DNA from: Xestospongia bergquistia
Taxonomy: Eukaryota > Porifera > Demospongiae > Haplosclerida > Petrosiidae
Assembly (NCBI GenBank): GCA_963965975.1
Contig: OZ014421.1
Coordinates: 6,439,413 to 6,503,412, forward strand
Reading direction: 5' to 3'
DNA length: 64,000 bases
Part shown: positions 11,601 through 25,100 of the stretch, one piece after another
Layout: the number at the start of each line of letters is the position of its first letter
Position numbering within the stretch: the first letter of the stretch is position 1
Translations under genes and position numbers: made by a program
The notes under the pieces: model-generated
The model's database searches: none
What the model was told of the DNA's origin: nothing
Seen by the model: the letters and a program-made list of their open reading frames with translations, nothing else

Positions 11601-14600
11601 TAGTCATCTCTACAAGCCATGGTACTTGACGTGACTGGTTAATATCAGTTATTAATGCACCTTTCTCACAACATGTTAGCTTCTTCTGATCTTCATTAGG
11701 ACGACAAAGATGATTGCTTGTAGTTGCTTCATGCATTGTGCAATGAAAACGCTCTTGAGGTATTGATAGAGTAAGCTTGTATTGGAACTTCTTAACAACA
11801 GCTTTCACTCCTTCTTTAACTGAATGTCGAATAACACAACATTTGTTAGAAGGACCAGAGTAATAAATCTCTAACCAGTAAATAGCATCAACTAATAGAA
11901 CAGCACCTCCTGGACCAATACAGTCTAACTGGATAGCATTACGATATTGTGGATTACCAGATCCAAGATCAAATTGTGGTGAAGATTTTCGAGTGAGAAG
12001 GTTGACAACCAAAGCAGGAAAGAGACCTTGAGGAAGTGACTTCATATCCCATGTCAAAATGAGAGGGTCTGTATTAGATGTAAAGATGGCTTTAGAACTT
12101 TCTGAGAGAGTGGCAGTAGGAAGGACACTTGGAAGAAAATACTTTCCTGGCTGAGGTAGAGATGCAATAATAAATACATCTTCCATTAACTTTAGAAAAT
12201 CATCAATTGAAAATTCAGCAGAAAATCCTTGTGACAAGTATGATTCCAGCAATCTCTTTTCAAAGGTTCCTTCATTCTTGAGTTGTTTGTGAGCTCCTGG
12301 TGGAAGATAGATGGCACACTCCTCCTCTAAATGATCCACAGCATCAGCAAAAGAGATACTGATCAACTCAGACAGCTTATCAAAAAGTGGCTGTGGATGT
12401 AGGAACACAACATTAGGGAGGACTTTGTGAAAGTAAAGGAAGATGGTCAGATCATGATAATACTTTAGGGCTGCTTCAACATCATGAACATCCATCTTTA
12501 ATGGTGTACCAATCTCCAAACATTTAGATTTGCTGATGATCATGATATTATGGGTCTTGTGTAGTTGGTCTAAATCTAACTGGAACAAGAACCATCGAGC
12601 TGGAATTTCTGCTTCAATGTAAAACTGACATATTCTGTTACGAATTATATTGGCCATTTTAACCTCATTATCTCCTCTGCCAATTGCATTGACTGGAAAG
12701 ATGATCTTCTCTCTAGATTCACGATAATTTAGTCGCACCTCATCAAATCGTTTCAGAGTGGACCAAAGGATAGCATCTTTCTTATCCAGAGACTCACTAC
12801 ACTTACCAATCTCATCAAAGTATGTCCCCAGTACTATATGGTGAGGATCAGTGTGGGAAAATTTGCTGTAAATTTTACGAAGATTAGGTGGATTTACAGA
12901 TGATAGTGAACGAAATGATGCTTCAAGAAGTTGTAGGTGTGTCATCTGTCGTTCCACTGGCTCACCAATTTGTTTTCCTCTAACACTGAAGTAAAATTTG
13001 GGTTGATCTTCAAGCTTCTCATTTAACTTGAGTGTAAGAATGTTGATTGGATTATAATGTAGCAGAGCAGGAGCAATATCTAGGAATGCAGCCTGACCTC
13101 CAGAATCTATAACATAGATCCAGTGAGTGTTATAAAGTTCATCAGACTTTGATACAGTAGGTAATAGTTGAGCCACCTCTTCTCTTACTGGAGAACGTGA
13201 AGTGGGTAAGGAAGTAACTTCAGGGCTTTTTTTGGTAGGTGTGGTCAATACAGGATTTTCATGACCTATATCGTCATCATCAATATCATCATCACCAGAT
13301 TCATCACCCTGTAAACTGTTGTCTACATCTTCTCCTTCTGACACTGATGGTTTACACTTGATACCTCCTTTCATTGTTCTAGTAACCATAGCTTTTAGAG
13401 ACTCATAGTCTACCTTATCCCAACACTGGGTACTAGATGAACCAGTTGGTTCTCCTCCTGCTACAAGACCAGCAATCTCTACCTTCCTTACTTCAGGTGC
13501 TTTGATGACAGGAGTACTATGATGGTTGTCAGGTGGAGGTTCATTGAGTAGTAACTTGATAATGGAGGACTTTCCAGTAGCTGGTGCACCAGACAAGGTA
13601 AGTTTGGTCCATTTAACAGTGACATAACCTTCATCAAGAGCTTTATCCAGTAAACCAGAATAATCTAATGAAAACAATAATATAAGTTTCTATTATTATA
13701 ACATTAATATACTTACCAGGTAATTCATCTTCATAGAAAAAGTAAACTTTACTTTGTAATTGTGACTCAACTTCAGGGCATTGTGCTGAATATTTCCCAG
13801 TACGACTAGATTTATTTGGAGGGTACATACTCAAAATTGCAGATAATTCATTTGCCATTAAAAGGAGGTCAGTGGTCTTTGATTTCAATTTGATAACTTT
13901 TTCTAAATAAAACACGAAATAGCTTTCAATAGTACGTGAATTTTTTCTAAAAGCATGTTTCTTTTGTGCTGCCCACATGATGAGTGTATTGGATCCAACT
14001 TTGTATGGTATACATGGAGGCCCATGTGGATTTTCAGAACGATCACAGTTAATGAAAAAAAACTTTGGCTTTCCTTGAAGTGTAAAACACTGTTGTATTT
14101 TGTCTACTAGTTCATAGACATTTACACCTTTGTGATCACTACACTGTACATAGTGATCATTGCATCCAGGGGCTGATATACAACAGACGAAGCTGTCATA
14201 AGCTGAGTGATCCATACTAGCTATCTCTTCTACCTGTTGTATCATCTGTGAACTAGTAACATCAGTATAAGGTTGAACTGTGTATTGTAAATGCTTGAAA
14301 GCAGAGATGAAATTCTCTCTATCAAATGATTCTCTGATCTTTCTACCATCTGAGTATTCCTCAATCACCATAACTAATGCAATACCGTGTGGTCTGGCAT
14401 TCATAGGATAAGCTGGTGTTAGTGGATTTTTAGAGTGACAGACTACATACTCCACTGGAAGGAAGACTCCATGTCCTTTAGGACAAGTAAAATAAGTCTG
14501 ATCACCATAAGTACCACTAGGACCATGGTTGTCAGTAGAAACAGGACTGTTCTGTGTAAATAAGAATTTGCATATAAATAACGTCCTTTGATAATTGATC

Positions 14601-14908
14601 AAACTTACTGTTTGTATTCCAGCAAATAATTGTGTATCACTAATAGGAGGTAATGTTCCTAACCATTTTACAACACCAGCTATAACAGGATCTGAGACAT
14701 CTGATAACCAGGTCTGACCTCTATTGCTACTCTTAAGCTTACTAACCACGTTAACACAATCAGCTGCAAAGTTCCAAGATTCAGTTGGTATAGTAACTCT
14801 ATCTCCTACAGAGAGGAGGATAGGTTCATCAACATAAGGTAGAGAGACAGGTACAGATAATAGACTCTCCTGTCCTGCAGCCCTTGCTATCTCGCTCGCT
14901 ACAGCCAT
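8659..14908 (-). CDS. copy B: intact CAP-Gly / caspase-like / Roc-COR / Death / CARD protein
   Basis: Predicted exons (minus): 14908-14609, 14551-13717, 13664-11574, 10113-9829, 9743-9597, 9219-9172, 9078-9025, 8969-8659; 4,071 nt, 1,356 residues. Approximate residues: CAP-Gly 30-137 (GVVKWLG; DQTYFTCPKGHGVF resembles CYLD CAP-Gly domains); caspase-like 152-375 (GIALVMVIEEY, DSFVCC, GKPKFFF). The dyad His is lost (SAPG for SHG), and a Cys lies in FINCDR, one residue short of the usual position. Roc starts near 400 (GAPATGKSS), has an acidic insert, DSGGQ near 560 and GTYFD as the G4-like motif. COR runs to about 1,000. Death is about 1,080-1,170 and CARD about 1,260-1,350. Translation begins at MAVASE, shared by all copies. 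The first intron (57 nt) is stop-free and in frame, so its retention would add 19 residues. Signalling role inferred. Confidence 0.85.
10534..11061. other. insertion inside the COR-Death intron of copy B, flanked by a duplicated intron segment
   Basis: Copies A, C, D and E lack this block of about 530 bp. The intron sequence on its left (about 10,431-10,533) is repeated on its right (about 11,062-11,204), including the A-rich stretch and the CTACAACTA..TATATCAATGACTAAAC segment. This looks like an insertion with a flanking duplication or a partial tandem duplication. No coding frame or terminal inverted repeat was recognised. A short AAAT microsatellite lies nearby at about 11,480-11,505. Confidence 0.55.
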
Positions 14909-15606
14909 ATCACTATTATCATAATAGAATGCAATTATCTCTAATATTACAATTACTCATATATTATCTAAGTAGGTGTATATTTTCTCTCTCAATTCAA
15001 AATAAACTTTCTTCTTACAGTTACATCATATTGACTATGATTCTTGTGGCCAAAGCTTTGAAGAAAGAAAGATATGACTCAACAGTCTTGAAGGTGCTAT
15101 AACAGCCATGAAGAAGATAGAAGTCATATAGTACTACAGTCTACAGTATAAGATGATATAATATGTAGGATAGTGTTCCAAACTATTTTCTGACAAAGCC
15201 TCATACACAGAGAGGAGAAGCAGATTGACAACTGGGCTAGTAGACCTCAAGCTGCTCTTGGTGAAGTAAGTAGTAAGTAGTATGTATGTGTAGAAATCAT
15301 TTATTAGGTAAAGGAATTATATCAGGTCATAAAGGATAAAAAACCATACTGGTGTAATCCATTTATCCAGAACAGAAATTTGCATGAGTATAAGTAATGA
15401 AAATATACCACAATCACAGCATAGACTATAACAAATAGTTTATTAATTAAGGTAACATAAATTTAAAGGTTGGTTTGCACAAGACATACATAGACTTACA
15501 AACTTAACATTAACAAACTGAACATTAAAAGTAATACTTGAAATGAAATGTGTACAACTGTTTGTTAGTGAAATGAAATGTTGTGAATTCCTTTGCTTTT
15601 TATACT
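14909..15606. other. spacer between copies B and C
   Basis: Contains the decayed quasi-RRM relic (15021-15140), then sequence from about 15,180 not shared with the other spacers. A plus-strand stretch at about 15,190-15,270 is open (REEKQIDNWASRPQAALGE) and ends in a GTAAGT donor. It resembles an orphan exon of an unknown gene. The rest shows no gene. Confidence 0.5.
15021..15140 (+). pseudogene. decayed quasi-RRM exon relic, upstream of copy B
   Basis: Homologous to 7363-7474 and preceded by the same TTCTTACAG acceptor, but it has an in-frame TGA and small deletions. The second exon is missing because the sequence changes after about 15,160. Confidence 0.5.
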
Positions 15607-18600
15607 TCATGTAGCTAATTCTGAAACAAATAACAATACGTAATAAAGTGAGTGTTAAAATATATAATACCTTTATATTTTGAAATAATTTTGTCGGCTA
15701 AGTCTTGTTGATTTAAACTGTCATCTCTCAAAATATCCAGGAAAATCTGAAAGGCGTTAACATTGTCTTTGACATGATCCTTTAGATCATCAAGAATCAG
15801 GTCAAGACGTTCTGTACTGGTAGCTCCTGTTTTTTGGTCTTTTACAATCTTGTAAACATTCTCAGAAATAACTTCTTCTTCAACCAATCTTCTTGCTAGA
15901 ACAATGGGTTCAATAGTTGATTCAACAATAACACTGGTACATTTAAGTAAAGCTCGTCTAGCTACATCACTTTTCAGAGTATCATCTGTAGAGTGTAGAG
16001 ACAAAAATACAGCTGTTATTACTATATCAGAAATAGATCACCTATAATGAAATGGTTAGTTAATATTTATAATTACATTCTAGCTAGTAAGATGGCTTGG
16101 TAGCTAGCTAACTCAGAAGTCATTCTATTATATGTATAGTGCTTGTCTAAAGAATGGCAATTAATGTAAAAAAGAAACAAGGTAGAGGGATACACTAAGT
16201 AATTACTACATAAGTATATTTTAGCACTGCTAGGTGTACTGTATGTAGGGATTGCTCAGCTATACATATTAGATATTAAATTCTAAGGTTTTATTAAGGT
16301 TATACATTACTGTCATATCTATTATATGTATATATACCTAATTGAGTATGAGGTGAAGTATTAGATGGTGCTATTAATGGACCATCAGTTTCTAAACCTC
16401 CTGGTTCATTTTTTGAAAGAGGCACTGATGAAGGAGAGTGTAAACATTCCTGTGACACTTGATGAGCTTGAGAGGGCAATTTGTCTGTTTAAATAAAAGA
16501 AATAACACAATATTATTGATCAACTTATATCTCCTATGACAAGTAAATATCACTTGATATGTCACTGGCACTACCTTTTAAAATGTAAGACTCAATTTCT
16601 TGGCTGACTTGAGTCTGTCCAACAATTTTACTCCTCACAGCAGTAATAATACTATCCCAAGTCACTTCTTTGTTTTCATTAATCCAACATTGTAATACTT
16701 TAGACAATCGTACAATATTATCTACATGTTCCTGTTGTAGACCTTCAAGCTCAGCATTAGGAACTCCCAGTGCTAATCCTATTTCATGCCACAGATGTTT
16801 GATACCAGCTAATAGTTCAAGAAGTTTATGTACATCTGGTGCTGAGTCAAGTACACAACCTATATATGGACAATGATAAGTGAACTCATACTATGTACAA
16901 TGTTCATAAGCTAGTGCTCTGTTTTAACTAAACTAACTTGGATCCCACAAATAATTAACAAGATAACATGACTATCTTATTAGATCATTGTTGTTAAGAA
17001 AACTATATATGAAACTCTCAAGGATTGCTACATAACTAGTGAAATTCATTTTACAGACATAATACTTTACAAAGTGATCATCATGATTGTACTGAGTTCA
17101 TACAAAATACTATTATTAATATCTATATTTTGGTATGTATGAATATTTCTCAGCATACATGTGGAATTTTCTACCTTCTTACATTACAACATATAACAAT
17201 GAATTGCGTAGTTTGAAAAAAAGAAACAAAGAAAATATTTATTTTGTTCAAGTCTATCTACAACTATTATATCAATGACTAAACTATTAATATACTCTAT
17301 TACAAATATCATAATATATCAGTAACTACTGTTAGTGTTAATGTGACTATAAGAAAGACTTCATATGTGTACTGACTAACAGTAAAATTGTTATTATTTG
17401 ATAAACTTGTGGTATGAGTAATGAGTGAGTACATGAAGTGTCATAAGTATGAGGGATTTTATTATCTCCATATATGGTATTATTATTAATATTGGGAATT
17501 TGTTAAAACAAGGAAATACTAATTGTCTACAACTAATGTATTATAAATAAATTATAATAACTAAGTTACAAAGACTAAATACACATCATCTTATTACTAG
17601 TTATTAAGTGATAACTTACTAACCATGTTGTTCAATAGGTTTATCTGAACTAGTCATCTCTATAAGCCATGGTGCTTGACGTGACTGGTTAATATCAGCC
17701 ATTAATGCATTGTTGTTACAACATGTCACCCTCTTTTGAGCTTCATTAGGACAACAAAGATGATCACTCGTTTTATGTATTGTACAGTGAAAATGCATTT
17801 CAGGTATTGATAGAGTAAGCTTGTATTGAAACTTCTTAACAACAGCTTTGACTCCTTCTTTAACTGAATGTCTAATAACACAGCATTCGGAAAAAAGGCC
17901 AGAGTAATAAATCTCTAACCAATAAATAGCATCAACTAATAGAACAGCACCTCCTGGTCCAGTACATTTTAAACGAATAGCATTACGATATTGTAGATTG
18001 GCAGGTGATGAAGACTCAAGATCAAATCTTGGTGAAGATTTGCGATTGAGAAGGTTGACAACCAAAGCAGAAAAGAGACCTTGAGGAAGTGACTTCATAT
18101 CCCATGTCAAAATGAGAGGGTCTGTATTAGATGTAAAGATGGCTTTAGAACTTTCTGAGAGAGTAGCAGTAGGAAGGACACTTGGAAGAAAATACTTTCC
18201 TGGCTGAGGTAGAGATGCAATAATAAATACATCTTCCATTAATTTTAAAAAATCATCAATTGAAAATTCAGCAGAAAATCCTTGTGACAAGCATGATTCT
18301 AGCAATCTCTTTTCAAAGGTTCCTTCATTCTTGAGTTGTTTGTGAGCTCCTGGAGGAAGACACATATCAAAATCATCTTCTAAATGATCCACAGCATCAG
18401 CAAAAGAGATACTGATCAACTCAGACAGCTTATCAAAAAGTGGCTGTGGATGTAGGAATACAACATTAGGGAGGACTTTGTGAAAGTAAAGGAAGATGGT
18501 CAGATCATGGTAATACTTCAGGGCAGCTTCAACATCATGAACATCCATTTGCAATGGTTCACCAATCTCCAGGCATTTAGATTTGCTGATGATCATGATA

Positions 18601-20979
18601 TTATGGGTCTTGTGTAGCTGGTCTAAATCTAACTGGAACAAGAACCATCGAGCTGGAATTTCTGCTTCAATGTAAAACTGACATATTCTGTTACGAATTA
18701 TATTGGCCATTTTAACCTCATTATCTCCTCTGCCAATTGCATTGACTGGAAAGATGACCTTCTCTCTGGATTCACGATAATTTAGTCGTACCTCAGCAAA
18801 TCGCTTCAGAGTGGACCAAAGGATAGCATCTTTCTTATCCAGAGACTCACTACACTCACTAATCTTATCATAGTATGTCCCCAGTACTATATGGTGAGGC
18901 TCAGTGTGGGAAAATTTGCTGTAAATGTTACGAAGATTAGGTGGATTTACAGATGATAGTGAACGAAATGATGCTTCAAGAAGTTGTAGGTGTGTCATCT
19001 GTCGTTCCACTGGCTCACCAATTTCTTTTCCTCTAACACTGAAGTAAAATTTGGGTTGATCTTCAAGCTTCTCATTTAACTTGAGTGTAAGAATGTTGAT
19101 TGGATTATAATGTAGGAGAGCAGGAGCAATATCTAGGAATGCAGCCTGACCTCCAGAATCTATAACATAGATCCAGTGAGTGTTATAAAGCTCATCAGAC
19201 TTTGGTACAATAGGTAATAGTCGAACCACCTCTTCTTTTGCTGGAGAAAGTTGAGTAGGTAAGGAAGTAACTTCTGGGCTTTCTTTGGTGGGTGTGTTCA
19301 ATGCAGGATTTTCATGATCTATATCGTCATCATCAGTATCATCATCACCAAATTCATCAGTCTGTAAACTGTTGTCTACATCTTCTCCTTCTGACACTGA
19401 TGGTTTACACTTAATACCTCCTTTCATTGTTCTAGTAACCATAGCTTTTAGAGACTCATAGTCTACCTTATCCCAACACTGGGTACTAGATGAACCAGTT
19501 GGTTCTCCTCCTGCTACAAGACCAGCAATCTCTACCTTCCTTACTTCAGGTGCTTTGATGACAGGAGTACTATGATGGTTGTCAGGTGGAGGTTCATTGA
19601 GTAATAACTTGATAATAGAGGACTTTCCAGTAGCTGGTGCACCAGACAAGGTAAGTTTGGTCCATTTAACAGTGACATATCCTTCATCAAGAGCTTTGTC
19701 CAGTAAACCAGAATAATCTAATGAAAATAATAATATAAGTTTCTATTATTATAACATTAATATACTTACCAGGTAATTCATCTTCATAGAAAAAGTAAAC
19801 TTTACTTTTTAATTGTGACTCAATTTCAGGACATTGTCCTATATGTTTCCCACTATGACTAGATATATGTGGAAGGATCATGGTCACAATTGCAGATACT
19901 TCATTTGTCATTGAAAGGAGGTCAGTGGTTATTGATTTGATTTTGAAAATCTTTTCTAAATGAAACACGAAAAGGGATTCAATGGTACTTGGACTTTTTC
20001 TAAAAGTATGATTCTTTTGAGTTGACCACATGATAAGTGTATCAGACCCAATTTTGTGTGGAATACTTAGAGGTGTACGTCGACTTTTTAAACGGCCACA
20101 GCTAATAAAAAAAATCTTTGGTTTTCCTTGGAGGGTAGGACACTGTTGTACTTTGTCTACTAGTTCATAGACATTAACATGATTGTAATCACTACATCGT
20201 ACATAGTGGTCATTATTTCCAGGTGCTGATATACAACAGACAAAACTGTCATAAGCTGTATGATCTATAGTAGCTATCTTTTCTACTAGTTGTATCATCT
20301 GTGAACTAGTAACTTTGGTATAAGATTGAACTGTGTATTGTAAGTGCTCAAATGTAGAGATAAAATTCTGAGTATCATGTTTAGCTCCTCTACGTTTGTC
20401 ACCATCTGAGTATTCTTCAATTACCATAACTAATGCAATACCATGTGGTCTAGCATTCATAGGATAAGCTGGTGTTGGTGTCTCTTTTATATCTTTAGAA
20501 TTACTGACTACATACTCCACTGGAAGGAAGACTCCGTGTCCTTCAGGACAAGTAAAATATGTTTGATCAGCATACGAACCACTAGGACCATGGTTGTCAG
20601 TAGAGACAGGAGTGTCCTGTGTAAACAATAATTTGTATAATAATATGTCCTTTACATAGTTGATCAAACTTACTGTTTGTATTCCAGCAAATAATTGTGT
20701 ATCACTAATAGGAGGTAATGTTCCTAACCATCTTACAACACCAGCTATAACAGGATCCGAGATATCTGATAACAAGGGCTGACCTTTCTTCTTCCATCCG
20801 ACTACATCATCATTAATCACGTTAACACAACCAGCTGCATAGTTCCAAAATTCAGTTGGTATAGTAACTCTATCTCCTACAAAGAGGAGGATAGGTTCTT
20901 CAACATAAGGTACAGAGACAGATACAGATAATAGACTCTCTTGTCCTGCAGCCCTTGCTACCTCGCTTGCTACAGCCAT
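15607..20979 (-). CDS. copy C: CAP-Gly / caspase-like / Roc-COR / Death protein with a different C-terminal CARD
   Basis: Predicted exons (minus): 20979-20674, 20616-19770, 19717-17624, 16859-16575, 16484-16338, 15985-15671, 15620-15607; 4,008 nt, 1,335 residues. The first five exons match the other copies: CAP-Gly, caspase-like with SAPG for SHG and FFISCGR, Roc with GAPATGKSS and DSGGQ, COR, Death, linker. The two short linker exons and the standard CARD are absent. A diverged CARD-like exon (ERLDLILDDLKDHVKDNVNA, F.IFLDILRD) replaces them, followed by a 14-nt exon ending ELAT. Homology to the other units stops near 16,040, inside the intron, marking an exchange breakpoint. The 57-nt first intron is in frame and open. 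The changed CARD could alter adaptor choice; this is inference. Confidence 0.83.
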
Positions 20980-21082
20980 ATCACAATTATCGTAATAGAA
21001 TGTAATTATCTCTAATATTACAATTACTCATATATTATCTAGGTAGGTGTATATTTTCTCAAAAATAACTTTCTTCTTACAG

Positions 21083-21336
21083 TTACATCATATTGAACAT
21101 GATTTTTGTGGCCAAATCTCTGAAGAAAGAGAGGTATGACTCAACAGTCATGAAGATGCTATAACAGCAATGAAGAAAGACAGAAGTCATATAGGTAATA
21201 TTGTACTACAGTCTACAGTATAAGATGATATATTATTATAGGATCAAGATATGTTGAATTATTTCTTCACTCTAAGTTATCTCCTGTTCAACAATACTCC
21301 TCATCAGTCATCACAAGTTCTTTCCTTCTTAATTAG
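21083..21336 (+). pseudogene. quasi-RRM relic upstream of copy C
   Basis: The same two-exon relic as at 7363-7615 with the same acceptor and the same TAG end, but the first block contains an in-frame TGA where the copy-A relic has TGG. Confidence 0.5.
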
Positions 21337-21734
21337 AAATTTTTGTCTATATAAACTGTCTTCAGTTATGTCCATGTAGGATTGTTAGCTTATATATTAT
21401 AATTTCCCTATTAATATTCCTTATTAACTTTATAGATTTAAAGTACATGAACTTTGAGAGTTTTAAAAGTTTTCTTTAGAGGAATGTATGAAATTTAAGA
21501 TACAACTATGTCTAAAATATTAAAATCAATAATTGTAATATACAACATTATATAAAAATATAAAATAGAGGGAAATCTATTAGACAAATATAATAAAATA
21601 TTATAACCTAATAATAACACTGAAGGGAGAACTCTATCCAAAGAACATGTAACCTACAATAGAAAATAACATGTAGTTATTACAACTTATTAAACATTAA
21701 AGAGTTTGTTATTTACATAGTCTTTGTCTCTTTG

Positions 21735-22003
21735 AGTATTATTATATATAATAATACACTAGTATTGTTAGTATTATTGTATATAATAATACACTAGTAT
21801 TGTTAGCATCATTGTATATAATAATACACTAGTATTGTTAGTATTATTGTATTCAATAATACACTAGTATTGTTAGTATTATTGTATATAATAATATTGT
21901 TAGTATTATTGTATATAATAATACACTAGTATTGTTAGTATTATTGTATATAATAATACACTAGTATTGTTAGTATTATTGTATATTATAATACACTAGT
22001 ATT
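21735..22003. repeat. 35-bp minisatellite, about eight units
   Basis: Tandem units beginning AGTATTATTGTATATAATAA and ending CACTAGTATTGTT; one unit is shortened and others carry single changes. Each unit contains a small inverted repeat around TATTATTGTATATAATAATA. Unit number differs between spacers (1, 2, about 8, 1), so it has grown after duplication. Confidence 0.8.
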
Positions 22004-22185
22004 ATTACAAGATTGTGATCATTTAATAGAGAAATCACATGTCAACTATTTCTAGTACATTTTATTGAGTTATTAACTCAATACACAACAAAGAAAGTAA
22101 TTATTATAAATTTAATTTATTTAATTTACTTTAAACATTATAGATGTTATGTGTGTTCATGTAATATTATCAACTTACACTAGCT

Positions 22186-25100
22186 CTATAGTTGACTCAT
22201 CATTTTAGTACCAATGTCCTTTAAAGACTTGTCAGTTTGTTCTAAAAGAAATCCACAAATTTTCTTTAGTAACTCAATTGGGTGTTCATCATCATCTATC
22301 TGTCTTTGTAGTTTCTCTACAATTATATCAGCTTTATCATATAGATCAGTTATATTCTTAACATCTTCCTTAGTACATGTTGACAACAATTTAGCAGAGA
22401 CAAGTTTGTTAACTATACGATGAGGATTAGCATCCGCAAGTATGTCACAAAGATCAGCAGAATGAATTTGAAAAACTTCAGATGGACCTATATGATGTAA
22501 TCAAACATATACATTACCTTTCCATACTAAATTTATAAACTTACCACTAACAGTGTTATTGTCCTCTGTAATAGACTCATTAACACTTTTATTACTACCT
22601 ATGTAGGGAATAGAATAGAACAATAAGTCCATTTAGTAATCATAGTATAATTAGGTACATGTTAAATAATATGGTCAGAAAATTAAATTACCATCAGTTT
22701 GCTCATTAACTGTGTTCTTGTCTGTTTGTACCACACCACCTATAAAATTACAATATAAAATGAACATAGTATATATCAAATGTATATATGAAGTCTTTGT
22801 AGAGTCACATTTATACCTATAATGAAAATGGTTAGTTAATATTTATAATTACATTCTAGCTAGTAAGATGACTTAGTAGCTAGCTAACTCAGAAGTCATT
22901 CTATTATATGTATAGTACTTGTCTAAACAATGGTAATTAATACCAAAAACTATAGAAACAAGGTAGAGGGATACACTGAGTAAATACTACATAAGTATAT
23001 TTTAGCACTGCTACTTGTACTGTATATAGGGATTGCTGTATGTATTAGACATTAAACTCTAAGGTTTTATTAAGGTTACATATTACTGTCATATCTATTA
23101 TATGTATATATACCTAATTGAGTATGAGGTGAAGTATTAGATGGTGCTATTAATGGAACATCAGTTTCTAAACCTCCTGGTTCATTTTTTGAAAGAGGCA
23201 CTGATGAAGGGTCATGTAAACATTCCTGTGACACTTGATGAGCTTGAGAGGGTAATTTGTCTGTTTAAATAAAAGAAATAACACAATATTATTGATCAAC
23301 TTATATCTCCTATGACAAGTAAATATCACTTGATATGTCACTAGCATTACCTTTTAAAATGTAAGACTCAATTTCTTGGCTGACTTGAGTCTGTCCAACA
23401 ATTTTACTCCTCATAGCAGTAATGATACTATACCAAGTCACTTCTTTGTTTTCATTAATCCAACATTGTAATACTTCAGACAATCGTACAATATTATCTA
23501 CATGTTCCTGTTGTAGACCTTTAAGCTTAGTATTAGGAACTCCCAGCGCTAATCCTATTTCATGCCACTGATGTTTGATACCAGCTAATAGTTCAAGAAC
23601 TTTATGTACATCTGGTGGTGAGTCAAGTACACAACCTATATATGGACAATGATAAGTGAACTCATACTATGTACAATGTTAATGAGCTAGTGTTCTGTTT
23701 TAACTAAACTAACTTGGACCCCACAAATAATTAACAAGACAACATGACTATCCTATTTAGATTATTGTTGTTAAGACAACAATATATGATACTCACAAGG
23801 ATTACTACATAACTAGTGAAATTCATTTTACAGACGTAATACTTGACAAAGTGATCACTATGATTGTGCCAAGTTATAAGAAACTACTATTATTAATATC
23901 TATCTGTTGGTATGTATGAATATTTCTTAGCATACACAATTTCTACCTTCTTACATGACAAAATATAAACAATGAATTTTGTAGTTTGAAAAAAAAACAA
24001 GTAATATTAATATTTTACTCAAGTCTAACTACAACTACTATATCAATGACTTAACTATTAGTATACTCCAATATATGTGACCTGATTTGCAAAAAGGGAC
24101 CACTTCTGTCAAAACATCTGTGACTTGACTTTTGAACAAACTACTGTTAAAACATCTCAAACATCTCAGTTTTGTATACATACAGTTGATACATATGCAT
24201 AACTATTCTACAAGTATGTAAAACTGTTTATTGTTATGTTTTAACAGTGTGTTTTTCACAAATCAGGTCACAAATGTTGTGACAGTAGTGGTCCCTTTTT
24301 TTGCAAATCAGGTCACATATATATCACAGTATACCAGAAACCACTCATAGTATTAAATGCTCTAAGAAAGACTTCATATGTGTACTGACTAACAGTAAAA
24401 TTTTTATTCTTTAATAAACTTGTGGTATGAGTAATGAGTGAGTACATGAAGTGTGATGAGTATAAGGGAATTTTATTATCTCCATATATGGTATTATTAT
24501 TAATATTGGGGATTTATTAAAACAAGGAAATACTAATTGTCTACAACTAATGTATTATAAATAAATTATAATAACTAAGTTACAAAGATTAAACACACAT
24601 CATCTTATTACTAGTTATTAAGTAATAACTTACTAACCTTGTTGTTCAGTAGGTTTATCTGAACTAGTCATCTCTACAAGCCATGGTACTTGACGTGACT
24701 GGTTAATATCAGTCATTAATGCATTGTCTTTACAACATGTTAGCTTCTTCTGATCTTCATTAGGACAACAAAGATGATCACTTGTAATTACTTCATGTAT
24801 CGTACAATGAAAATACTCTTGAGGTATTGATAGAGTAAGTTTGTAATGGAACTTCTTAAAAACAGCTTTGACTCCTTCTTTAACTGAATGTCGAATAACA
24901 CAGCATTTGTTAGAAGGACCAGAGTAATAAATCTCTAACCAGTAAATAGCATCAACTAATAGAACAGCACCTCCTGGACCAATACATTTCAAACGAATAA
25001 CATTACGATATTGTAGATTGCCAGATGATGAAGACTCAAGATCAAATCGTGGTGAAGATTTGCGATTGAGAAGGTTGACAACCAAAGCAGGAAAAAGACC

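Noticed and set aside
21735-22003. Regular short repeats that could suggest a CRISPR array
   Set aside because: Units are directly contiguous with no unique spacers, and the surroundings are a eukaryotic intergenic region. It is a minisatellite.
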